Assembly (NCBI RefSeq): GCF_026151205.1
Contig: NC_087082.1
Coordinates: 1,006,501-1,057,000, forward strand
DNA: 50,500 bases
From: Bolinopsis microptera
Taxonomy: Eukaryota > Ctenophora > Tentaculata > Lobata > Bolinopsidae
Direction of reading: 5' to 3'
In this document: positions 13,140 to 22,300 of the stretch, piece by piece
Position numbering within the stretch: position 1 is the first letter of the stretch
Layout: each line of letters starts with the position of its first letter
Notes under the pieces: model-generated
What the model was told of the DNA's origin: nothing
Seen by the model: only the letters and a program-made list of their open reading frames with translations
Databases searched by the model: none
Program-made: the position numbers and the translations under genes

Positions 13140-13310
13140 ACTAGGTGACACTAGAATTTGAACTTGGAACCTTCTACACCATACACAGAATGTGTGAGCT
13201 CTAAGTACAAAGCCACCTATCCTCAATGTTTTCCAGATGCTACCGACCCATCATCTAATCGATGTAGCTCAGCTGGCGGATAGGGCGCATGCATGCGAAG
13301 CCGTACAAGC
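13140..13310. repeat. tRNA/SINE-like remnants
   Basis: On the plus strand at 13263-13300, tagctcagctgg followed by a ggcgcatg stem resembles a tRNA A box and D arm, but no B box follows. On the minus strand at about 13150-13225, an A-box-like ggtggctttgtac is followed 40 bases later by a B-box-like ggttccaagttcaaattc. Neither folds by eye into a full tRNA, so decayed tRNA-derived SINE pieces are the best reading. Confidence 0.35.
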
Positions 13311-13919
13311 TTATTTGTGATGAAATAGAAAAAATGTGACAGTTGAAGGTGATAATAATGAACAATATAAAACATTTAATATTTTGCTTTAATTATTTTG
13401 CTTTTGAAATTTTGGCTCTAATAATTAAGAAATGCGACATGTGATTGTAAAAAACAATCCTGTGCGCGGCGCCTACAACTGCACCTAAGAATTTCTTAAC
13501 AATTGTGGTTGTGTGCGCGGCTTGTAGCGCAATGCGTTACTGTGCCGCGCCGCGCACTCAATGAGGCTTCTCGGCGAGATGCGCTACTGTGCCACGCCGA
13601 GATGCGATGAATTGACATCATCAATTAAGTGCGCGGCGTACTGTATATGTGCATGTGGTTGAAATTGAAATTTGAATTTATTTATAAATATAACAATATG
13701 TATTTATTATTTTGTGGTGAACAACATTTTTTTTCCTTAAATTTTTCATTCTTAATAAAATATAATAGCATCGACATTGACGGATGTTACTAGTCTAAAT
13801 TTCTTCGAAGTAGCGCGCGCCGCTTTCTTCACGGCACGAGCTACGACAACGGACTCTGTATACGACAACGACGATGCAAAGCAAGAATGCTAGTTCGCGC
13901 GGCGCGTCAAAGCGGCGAA

Positions 13920-14045
13920 TTCCTCCAATTGCTTTGCATTCTTGCTTCGCATTTTAGCATTCTTGCTTCGCATTTTAGCATTCTTGCTTCGCATTTTTGC
14001 TTCGCATTCTTGCTTCGCATTTTAGCATTCTTCGTTGCTCTGCTT
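13920..14045. repeat. Tandem array of ttcgcattttagcattcttgc units
   Basis: About six imperfect copies of a 22-bp unit, gcttcgcatttt plus agcattctt. It adjoins the hAT-like remnant and may be part of the same longer element. The open frames on both strands are repeat artefacts. Confidence 0.75.
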
Positions 14046-14133
14046 CGCAGAGCAGCGATCTGAAAAGGTTGTTGGAGGACTTCGCCGCTTCGACGCGCAT
14101 TCTTGCATCGTCATCGATGGTTGCTTTGCTTCG

Positions 14134-14347
14134 CGCCAAATCGTCGTTTGAATTTCGAAAACTTAACTCAAGTACTAGCAAAACTGCGCGTTTTGCTCTA
14201 GATACACACTTTGTTAAAAATTTTACTGGCGTATCCTCTAAAATTACCTAATTTGTTCAATTTTAGGGAGGGGCACCAAAAGGGAAGGGGGCGCTAACCG
14301 GGGGCGCTTTTTCGGCGGGGATGCCAACAGGCAACGTTACGCCACTG
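14134..14347 (-). mobile_element. hAT-like remnant related to the MITE at 29911
   Basis: The reverse complement of this stretch matches 29911-30140 along most of its length, including the core gcgcagttttgctagtac and the end CAGTGGCGTAACGTTGCC. The end is at 14347. The opposite end and a target duplication were not found, so this copy is truncated or belongs to a longer relative. Confidence 0.65.
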
Positions 14348-14771
14348 AGAAGAGGCCAGATTGATTGATAAATTTAGGACTAAGATTTGGGGCTCAAATA
14401 GGATAGTAGTTGTTCGAGCGTGCTAAATTACTCTACAGTCGATCTTCGAAATTTTTCTAAAAGTTGAGACCAACTTCCATCGATGTATTTTCGGACGCTG
14501 ATTCCGAATCACCCCCCATGACATAGGGTTAAAATGATCCCCTAGCAAGATATTGGCGAAAAACTGTGTCGATCACGTGATATGACCATATACGGAAGTT
14601 TAAATTTGTACCATTTTTACAGAATTTGTATATAGGGTCATTGCTATATTATGTGTGTGTAGTCATTCAGGGCCACCATGAGAACGTGTTTAAAAAGTCA
14701 CGTGACAGTCGAGTGTAGAGTGATTAATCATCATCCGTAGTTGTTAGATGATTTCATATTTATATAGTTTC

Positions 14772-14817
14772 TGTTATTACTGTTCACACCTTTCTCTCTC
14801 TTTCGTGACAGAATACT
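14772..14817 (+). repeat. Left terminal inverted repeat of the gag-integrase transposon
   Basis: 46 bp starting TGTTATTACTGTTCACACC; 45 of 46 positions match the reverse complement of 17753-17798. It lies 16 bp downstream of the transposon ORF stop and is preceded by the target duplication gtttc. Confidence 0.9.
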
Positions 14818-14833
14818 GCTATATCATCAAACT

Positions 14834-17434
14834 CTATAGACTTCTATTTTCCCCAGGCCTAACTTCCTCCACTGCTGCTCGATAAACCGACTCGGAGATT
14901 ATAATAGGCTTACCAACATTCCCCTGGCCCTGCAAGGTTGCACCACTTCCTTCAATTTGTTCTTTTGCTCTAGATTTAAGAACCACTTTACACGGATGCA
15001 CTCTCACGATGTGACCCCCGTGCTTGATCAGAACTTGATTAGCAACCTGTCCTATTACTGTTGCTGGTCCATACCAGAACTTTTTACTTCTCTTGAAGTA
15101 CACGAGATCACCACTGCAATATCTATAGTTAGCTTGCGTAAATATCCTCTGTTGGAGTGCTCTCTTGAGCTTGTCGTTAGCTTCTAATTCAACAAACTTC
15201 AGTCTAGCCAAAGAGAGAGCGTTGAGGTGATCACTGACTATTTTGAGGACACCTTCGTGGTTTAATGTTCCAGGAGTCATATTTTCTTCCATGATTCCAG
15301 GAACCCTTGGGTTTGTTCCGAATACTAGTTGGTGAGGGCTGAATCCGTATGTATTACTGAGAGAATTTTTAGCACTAACAGACCACGCTATAGCAATTTC
15401 AGGATCACATCTCATTTCTTCTAACAAAGATTTTATCATGCATCCCAAGATGCCGTTGTGTCGTTCTACAATCCCATTGCACCAAGGTGAATACGCTGGC
15501 GATGTCTGAATCTTGATGTTCAGTACTGAGCAAGCTTGGTTAAAACAATCATTTACAAATTCTCCTCCATTATCTGATATGAAGGTCGATGGTGGTCCAA
15601 ATATGGATATCCAATGCTTAAATACCTTATCAAGTATTTCTTGAGCTTCCTTGCTGATCACTCGAGCTGCCACAGAATACCTTGTTACGGTATCAACCAT
15701 ATGTAGTAAAGTCACCTCATCATTTATAATTTTTAGGTCCATAGCAACGACTTCATTAAAAATAGAAGCTTGAGGGATTCCCACTTTCCTCTTCGGAATA
15801 GATCTAGTCTTGTACTTCAAGCAAAAATCACATGTTTGATCAATCTTCTCAAGCTCCTCTATGATCTTATTACCATCTTTCAACTTTGCGTTTTTGATGA
15901 CTTTACCTATCTTTGCAGCTGATGCATGAGCGTAGTAACGGTGATAAAAGTCAGCAGTTTTTCCACAGTCTTGCTCTTCAGACACTTGATAAGTTACTCC
16001 ACTTTCTTGCCCATCTCCACAACGTGCAATCGGCACAGCTACATGACCCGATTTTGTACTCCGCAACTTCTCCAGTGTTTTGCTGTCTTTTATTTTTAGG
16101 GTCATATTTTCCATGTCTAGTACCATACCCATTTTCGTCATGGTTTGCTTCGCTAGCAAAAGAGGAATATCGTTCGTCACCACGTATGTTTTCAAAAACA
16201 TATCTTTGTTGCAAAGGTTAATAGGTATAGTTTTCAAAGCAATCGACTTCACTGGCTTACCATCTCCAAATCGAAATGTCCTTTCAGTAGTCTCAGTCTG
16301 TATCAGTTTCCTCTCTTCTGTAGTCAAAGAGCTTTCATACACCGTAAACCACTCCTTTCCACAGATGGTTGCACATGCCCCTGTATCTATCAACGCTTTG
16401 TTCGTACATTCACCTGTTAAGTAAATTATCTCTTCTTCGCAATCTGGAAGTGAAAAATCTGATTCAAATAAAGCGTAGACCTTTCTGCGAGACTCATCAT
16501 CTTGTTTTTGATGAGATTTAGCGAATGTGTTAAAAGAACACTCAGCGACAACATGACCTGGTTGATGGCATATAAAACAACTGATCCTTTGGTTACTGCT
16601 CCCCCTCATGTAAGACTTTTGTCCTCGTTTCTGTGCATATGGGTTGAATCTAGACTGCCCTCTATTCTGACCGTAAGGGTTATATCTGTTTTCCCCTCTC
16701 ATAGGTTGACCAGTGAAGTTTCTTTGATGATCCCCATTTCTGGTCCAGTGCACGTCAGACCCCATTTGCTGATCCTCAGTTAGAAAGACGGGTTCCTGCT
16801 TTACCACCTCCATTGGAGTACTTTTGAAAGGCAGACTGGATTGATTCTCATTCCTTGTAAATCCATCTCCGAATGTCCTTTTTAACTGTTCTTGCATCAA
16901 GTTATAAGATAATGTACTAGTACAAGTAGCTCTAACTAATCTGGCCTGTTCATCGTTTAGGCTAGCCTGATTTAACAGTCTATATGCTAATATCATATCG
17001 TCATAGAGCTCTTTGCTTTCTCTCAGCTGTTTAAGGATCTGATACCTCCGCTGGAATTCCAAGATGTAGTTGTCGATATCTTCTCCATCTCCTCTTCTAT
17101 ATCTCTCAAAGTCGTCTATTGCCTTAAATAAAGACTGAGTACCGTCCTTCTTGTACAGTTTGTCCAGTTCAGCAATGAGTTTATCAACTCCATCTTCAGC
17201 TCCTAGAACCTTTATTGGTATGTTTATAGAAACCTCCTGTGGTTTCCCATTCATGTTCATGATAAGTTTACTTGCTTGCTGTTTCACTGATGCTCCGGTT
17301 CCAAGCTGCCATATAAGCACTTTTTTCTTCCACGTGCTGTAGTCAGCGCTATCGTCTAACACAGGTATCTCACGAAGACTCATGATTACAGTTTGACTAA
17401 AAAAACTCCCAAAGTGTCTCTCAATGTCTCTCAA
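14834..17434 (-). CDS. Gag-zinc knuckle-protease-integrase polyprotein, 866 aa, no reverse transcriptase
   Basis: Putative transposase of the surrounding element. Order of domains: Gag-like region of the Ty1/copia (UBN2) type at about residues 18-190, with W35 and W42; a basic, N/R/G-rich stretch; a CCHC zinc knuckle (CX2CX4HX4C) at 286-299; a retropepsin-like motif, LIDTGA, at 348-353 with an expected second half near 420-450; an integrase zinc domain with H498, H503, C535 and C538; a catalytic core D566, D621, E657 with exact D-35-E spacing in the SDNGGEF..NGIVERHN context; and a C-terminal SH3-like region with a GPATVIG motif near 775-815. Reverse transcriptase and RNase H are absent. M18 (MSLREIPVL) is an alternative start. 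A 5' leader intron, 17554-17653, is possible. The frame is unbroken. Confidence 0.93.
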   Translation of the reverse strand: MRDIERHFGSFFSQTVIMSLREIPVLDDSADYSTWKKKVLIWQLGTGASVKQQASKLIMNMNGKPQEVSINIPIKVLGAEDGVDKLIAELDKLYKKDGTQSLFKAIDDFERYRRGDGEDIDNYILEFQRRYQILKQLRESKELYDDMILAYRLLNQASLNDEQARLVRATCTSTLSYNLMQEQLKRTFGDGFTRNENQSSLPFKSTPMEVVKQEPVFLTEDQQMGSDVHWTRNGDHQRNFTGQPMRGENRYNPYGQNRGQSRFNPYAQKRGQKSYMRGSSNQRISCFICHQPGHVVAECSFNTFAKSHQKQDDESRRKVYALFESDFSLPDCEEEIIYLTGECTNKALIDTGACATICGKEWFTVYESSLTTEERKLIQTETTERTFRFGDGKPVKSIALKTIPINLCNKDMFLKTYVVTNDIPLLLAKQTMTKMGMVLDMENMTLKIKDSKTLEKLRSTKSGHVAVPIARCGDGQESGVTYQVSEEQDCGKTADFYHRYYAHASAAKIGKVIKNAKLKDGNKIIEELEKIDQTCDFCLKYKTRSIPKRKVGIPQASIFNEVVAMDLKIINDEVTLLHMVDTVTRYSVAARVISKEAQEILDKVFKHWISIFGPPSTFISDNGGEFVNDCFNQACSVLNIKIQTSPAYSPWCNGIVERHNGILGCMIKSLLEEMRCDPEIAIAWSVSAKNSLSNTYGFSPHQLVFGTNPRVPGIMEENMTPGTLNHEGVLKIVSDHLNALSLARLKFVELEANDKLKRALQQRIFTQANYRYCSGDLVYFKRSKKFWYGPATVIGQVANQVLIKHGGHIVRVHPCKVVLKSRAKEQIEGSGATLQGQGNVGKPIIISESVYRAAVEEVRPGENRSL

Positions 17435-17553
17435 AAGAAAACAAAAGTTCCACAGTTGTTAGGTCGTTGGGTAGATCGTCCTGCTTCCTGCTATCACTGT
17501 TAGATGACTCTAAGTTGACCAATTAAAACCAGTAATTGTCGTATGTACAAAAC

Positions 17554-17653
17554 CTGTAAAACACAATACTTTATTACATAATAGAATAACTTTACAACCA
17601 AATTAAACCAATTCCAAATATATACCTAATAACTAAACATTGTAAATACTTAC
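17554..17653 (-). other. Possible leader intron of the transposon gene
   Basis: On the minus strand the sequence CG|GTAAGTATTT (donor, first intron base 17653) is followed 100 bp later by TTTTACAG|G (acceptor, last base 17554). Both match splice consensus. This would remove 100 bp from the 5' untranslated leader upstream of the ORF start at 17434. It is inferred from motifs only. Confidence 0.4.
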
Positions 17654-17752
17654 CGATTGGACGGTAGTGTGCTGCCAATGTTCCACTCCTCCCCAGTCCA
17701 ATCGGTTAACCTTCTTTGGTAGTCATTGCTAGAAAGGGTAAACACGGTTAGA

Positions 17753-17798
17753 AGTATTCTGTCACGAAAGAGAGAGAAAGGTGTGAACAGTGATAACA
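17753..17798 (-). repeat. Right terminal inverted repeat of the gag-integrase transposon
   Basis: 46 bp ending in GGTGTGAACAGTGATAACA and followed by the target duplication gtttc. It lies on the promoter side of the transposon gene, so it probably contains or adjoins the transcription start. Confidence 0.9.
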
Positions 17799-17803
17799 GT
17801 TTC

Positions 17804-19348
17804 ATCTTCATGTTTCTATGTGTTGTTACTGCATTTTAATATTGAGTTCTGATCCTTTGTACATGATTTTCCCCATTTGAATTTCGATTCCCTGTTTTGG
17901 CGACTTTCAGACATTGGTCTGTTTTAGTTCATAAAAGTTATCTGACTTACGTATATTCAGATCTCATGATGTAGTTTTTCTACGAAGATTTCAACCGGAA
18001 CCTTGTGTGTTTACTTTCTGTGTGTCCAACCAAATAAATATATAGATCTAATATATAAATATGTTTCAGTTTGTCTACCGCACGACTCAGCTCTACTTAA
18101 ACCCCCTGGCGTAGGTCATAGGTTGAACCAAAGGATCAAAATATATGTTGATTGTTGCTTGTATTGACTTTAATAAAGTAAAGTAAAATTTATGACATCA
18201 CATCATCACACATGTCTACAAAATATCATCACACTATGTGATAAAATATATTATAGTAAATATTTCCCCACCAACATTAATTATTTATCAAATACAATAT
18301 CTTAAAAAATGTATCAAAACATTATCCTATTTTAAAAACCTAATCAAACTTTCCAGTGAAATGTAGATTTATAAAATGCTTCTTTGCCACATAAGGATGA
18401 AACCAAAGATAATTGTTGTGTTTCTCTTTATTACTGACATAACAGGCTCCCTCAATTCTTACTAAAACTTCATTGGAAACATTCCAAAAAAAGCAATTAT
18501 TTTTACTTTAAGAAATCATATCTTTCTGATTTAATTTTAAAGCCTAAAACTGTCACAGAGTTCTTGACGTCCGGAGGGAGTTTGTTCCAATATGTAATAA
18601 CTTGCTCTGGGAGAAAAGACTTCTGGATATTCTTGATATTAGTTAAACTTCTACTACACTGTAAACATAATTGAGGGATAATCTAGTTTATGGGTTCTGA
18701 AACCTAATTTGATTGACTTCTTGTGCAATTTTAGATCAGGACTCAGGAACAGTCATGTCAAAATAAGTTAATAAAAAGGTTGAAGGTTGATTTCTTTCTT
18801 GCGTTCAGAAAATAAATACTACTTCAAGCTTAGTAAAACTGTATTTTCTCAACAACAAAAATTGTCGATAGTCCAAGTCACCAAGAAACTCAAATTTTGC
18901 ATAAATATATTAGATGTGGAACATGATATGAAAACATTATGCAGAACGGAATTAAAATTATGACAAAGTGATCAAGTAGTTTGTATATCTCGTTTAAAGC
19001 AAAATTTATTGGTTGATCATTAATTGATTGGTTGATAGGACGCCTTAATAAGGCTCCTGCGACCTGCATGATTCCCCTGATCCCACGTAATGAATAAACT
19101 TGTTTTGCTTGATATCTCGGTCATCTGAAAAGCTAGAGCTTCCATCTTTTCAGGACAAGTGTAATTTCTTGGCCAAACATGCTGCATTACAATTTAGCTC
19201 AATTCAAGAATACCCTGTATATTATATGCAATGTATCATAGTCAAGAATACTTTTCTAAAATGATACGTCAATGCAATATTACTAAATTCAAACACCTTA
19301 GTAGCAAAGGCAAAGCTTGGAAAGTCTCAACAAATCCCTCTGTTCACG
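17804..19348. other. Non-coding region upstream of the EF-hand gene
   Basis: AT-rich, with one LINE 3' fragment at 18503-18690. It presumably contains the promoter and leader of the EF-hand gene. A frame opening at 19261 would be a short upstream ORF overlapping the EF-hand start if transcription begins before it. No TATA box stands out. Confidence 0.45.
18503..18690 (-). pseudogene. LINE (CR1/L2-like) ORF2 C-terminal fragment
   Basis: The minus-strand frame ending at the stop 18503-18505 contains SFLPEQVITYWNKLPPDVKN followed by SVTVLGFK. This is the familiar C-terminal tail of CR1/L2-type non-LTR retrotransposon ORF2 proteins (F..RVIN.WN.LP..V...S...FK). It covers only about 60 codons, with an in-frame stop upstream: a 5'-truncated dead copy. 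Confidence 0.7.
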
Positions 19349-22300
19349 ATGTAAGTTTACAAAAGTTGCGACAAATTATCTCTAAGCATGATTTTATTTT
19401 ATTTATTTCTTCATAATCTGAGAAGCTGCATTAAATTATGTATGTTACATTAAATATCCATATTTTACTACTGTCTGGATCTCGATTAACTCGATTATGA
19501 AATTTATTATTTCGTTTCAGGACGGATCATAACTTTTTAACTGACTTTGCTCTTGAAGGAAAAATCCACAGTACCGATTTTATAGAGATCTGGATGCACT
19601 ACGACAGTGACAGGTGAAACTGGAATAGATAGATAACATTAAATCTTACACATTTAGGGTTAGATGACGTGTTAAGTAAAGAGTGCTAGATACGAAGGAT
19701 TCAGAAAGAATTCTTCGTGATAATGTTTACATTATATCTCACCCTAAATCATATTAATCAGTGATTTCGATATTGTTTCAGTGGCTCTTCACCCATCACA
19801 AAGTATCAGATGCTTCTGTTTCGATATATTTAAATTATTCATGAAACAAATGTTTATTGCAAAACTGTGATAATAATAATAAATAATTAGTTAAACTGTG
19901 CAATGATCGAATTACTTAATATTAAATAAATATCGAGCACATGACAGAGATTTTGTGTTAACAGTCGCAGTATTAATAATATTATTGCTTAATTCCTGCA
20001 TGTTAACTGAAGAAATTAAAAGATCGTGGGGATGCAAATATGTGCACTGGATATTGATAATAAATCAAGCTCTTTAAATCGAACAACTTAATCAAACTAT
20101 TCTCCTATTTCTTCGGAATGTTGTCAAACGCGACGTTCTCTCTCCACGAACCCCAGACATTTTGAATATCAAACAGTCACAACTGTATAACAATAATTAA
20201 GATAGATAGCTCAGTAAGATGATAGTTGAAAGTTAAAACCTTGGTGGTCTCAATTACGTCTGTTATTATTTAGTTGGCAATCAGTGAGACAAAATCGGAG
20301 GTGAAATTTGATCACAAATTTAAACTTTTCTTTTGGCCTGTTTTAAAAGCTGTAATGAAGAATCACAAGGGGAAATTATGAACCTCATCTGGTAGGATGT
20401 TTTATTGGTTTATTCATTAACCTCATATCTATCGGCCCTTTTGAGTCAGTGGCCCTATATTAGTCTTGGTCGGACATATCTCCGGGGCCACCGGAGATAA
20501 AATATTCAGATTCATGAAGGCAATTGAAATATATAATTTTGTTATTCCAGGTCTGGTTTTATGGAACAAGATGAAGTGACCGCATTCCTTACAGACCTTT
20601 TCAAAAAGAGTGAGTTTTAATGACTTTAATAGTATCTTAATTTGAACTAGAAAACAGCATGAGTATACTTAAGTGAAATCTGCTTTGTCAAGTATAACCG
20701 TGATCTGCTTGACCAATTGACCTCAATCTAGTGCACAATAATTAAAGCAGGTGTTGACTATCATACTCTGTCGTTGCTTATGATTTTAAAAGTTACATTC
20801 TTCATGAAACTTAGAAAGATGCCACAGATGACCATACAGATTTTAGTAAGGTGTATTTTTGGTGACGTAGTGTAAGTGATCTGTTACGTTTAAACTACCT
20901 GAAGTAGTAGTTGTGTGACAAGCAATACAATTTACTTAAATGCACGCTATTTTTAGCACAGATGTTTTGAGGTATTCAAAACACATGACAGAGCAATGAT
21001 GATGAAAGTAGATGTTGCAAAGGTAGTCTCAGTTTATAAATATTAGTCCGTTTGAGTCTGGGACGAGAACAAATTGTAATGATGGTTTCCTCGTTCTGCA
21101 GCTGTAATACATAGTGTAGAGAGTCTTTGACTAGTGTAGGAACTCGAAGAGACACAGTTATCTCGATTCTTTGGTCTTCTTCAGTAGTGTACTAGCACTG
21201 TGGTCCCGGGCTTACCTCCATTTTTGTGTTAGAAATGGAGTCACGACCTCGGCACGGCATATGCGGAGTTAACCGTCGTTTTGCGGGCACCCAACGATCC
21301 TCCTTCCCACATTGTCTTTGCGTGTGCTAGAAATCACATGATAGATAATAATATGATATATTAATATATATATATAGGCTGGGATTAATATTTCATATGA
21401 CTTACATCGAAGCATCACTTCAAGTAGAACTCCGTGACAAACGTCATTATCAATAATTCGTGAGCATGCTAAAAGGCATCGCGATTCAGTGTTGGTAAAC
21501 ATCAAACAATTTGGGGTCCAATGATACAGCAACAGTGACGTCATTCGGCAATTTGTATTATTATATAAGGTGGCTCTCAATTAAGGGGGCAGGGGGGGTC
21601 TTTATGAAATTTCTCTCGAAATTGATTTTATAGTTGTTTCTGATAGAGGGGAGTGATATCTACCAGATATTTTTGGTCCCATGGAAAAAAATTTTTCCTA
21701 GCCGAAATTATTGCCGGTCAAAGGTCAGCGCTCATGTGTAATTGTATTGCGCGAGCGATTTTCAATCACGCGCCCTGAAAATCGAGTCTAAAAATCTATC
21801 TTCTCCTACATTTTTTGAGCAATCACCTTGAAACTTTCAGGATATGTTCTAAGGACCATTTAGAAACTTTTACTCTTTTTAGAATTTCGAAATAGGCCTT
21901 TAAAAATTTTTTATTCGATTTTGAAAATCTTGAACCTCGTTTTTTGACGATTTTTTCAGGTCCAAGATTTTCAAAATCAAATAAAAATTTTGTAAAGGCC
22001 TATCTCGAAATTCTAAAAAGAGCAAAAGTTTCTAAATGGTCCTTAGAACATATCCTGAAAGTTTCAAGGTGATTGCTCAAAAAATGTAGGAGGAGATAGA
22101 TTTTTAGACTCGATTTTCAGGGCGCGCGATTGAAAATCGCTCGCGCAATACAATTACACATGAGCGGCGCGCTGACCTTTGACCGGCAATAATTTCGGCT
22201 AGGAACAAAATTTTTCCATGGGACCAAAAGTAGCAGATAGATATCACTCCCCTCTATTAGAAACAACTATAAAATCAATTTTGAGAGAAATTTCATAAAG

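Larger units (their letters stand above)
10893..14771. other. Intergenic region between CAND1 and the gag-integrase element
   Basis: No recognisable gene. The CAND1 promoter should lie just above 10893, but no TATA or CCAAT box stands out. Contents in order: a repeat end-like motif (cagtggcgga) at 11432; tRNA/SINE-like remnants at 13140-13310; a CpG-rich stretch with many gcgcggc motifs at 13460-13640; a small tandem array at 13920-14040; and a hAT-like remnant at 14134-14347. Confidence 0.6.
14772..17798 (-). mobile_element. TIR DNA transposon carrying a gag-protease-integrase gene, 3027 bp
   Basis: The ends are inverted repeats of 46 bp with one mismatch: 14772-14817 begins TGTTATTACTGTTCACACC, and 17753-17798 is its reverse complement, ending GTGATAACA. 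The same 5 bases, gtttc, flank both sides (14767-14771 and 17799-17803), as expected for a target site duplication. The TG..CA termini and 5-bp duplication are what a retroviral-type integrase produces. There are no direct terminal repeats, so this is not an LTR element, and the interior has no reverse transcriptase or RNase H. Only 16 bp separate the ORF stop from the left repeat. An 11-bp inverted repeat (17652-17662 with 17696-17706) lies in the leader. Intact ends, duplication and ORF suggest a recent insertion. Confidence 0.9.

Noticed and set aside
13263-13300. tRNA gene
   Set aside because: Only an A-box and D-arm-like piece; no anticodon stem or B box follows.
13997-14251. Open frames across the ttcgcatttt array
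   Set aside because: The sequence is a tandem array joined to a hAT-like remnant; both strands are open because of the repeat.
14957-17342. Several plus-strand frames of 60-114 codons
   Set aside because: Shadows of the 866-codon minus-strand gag-integrase gene.
14772-17798. Interpretation as an LTR retrotransposon of the copia group
   Set aside because: The terminal repeats are inverted, not direct; no RT or RNase H is present, and the 5-bp flanks fit a complete TIR element.
14772-17798. Interpretation as a piece of a retrovirus
   Set aside because: There is no envelope gene, RT or LTR, and the Gag and integrase patterns resemble copia-type transposons.
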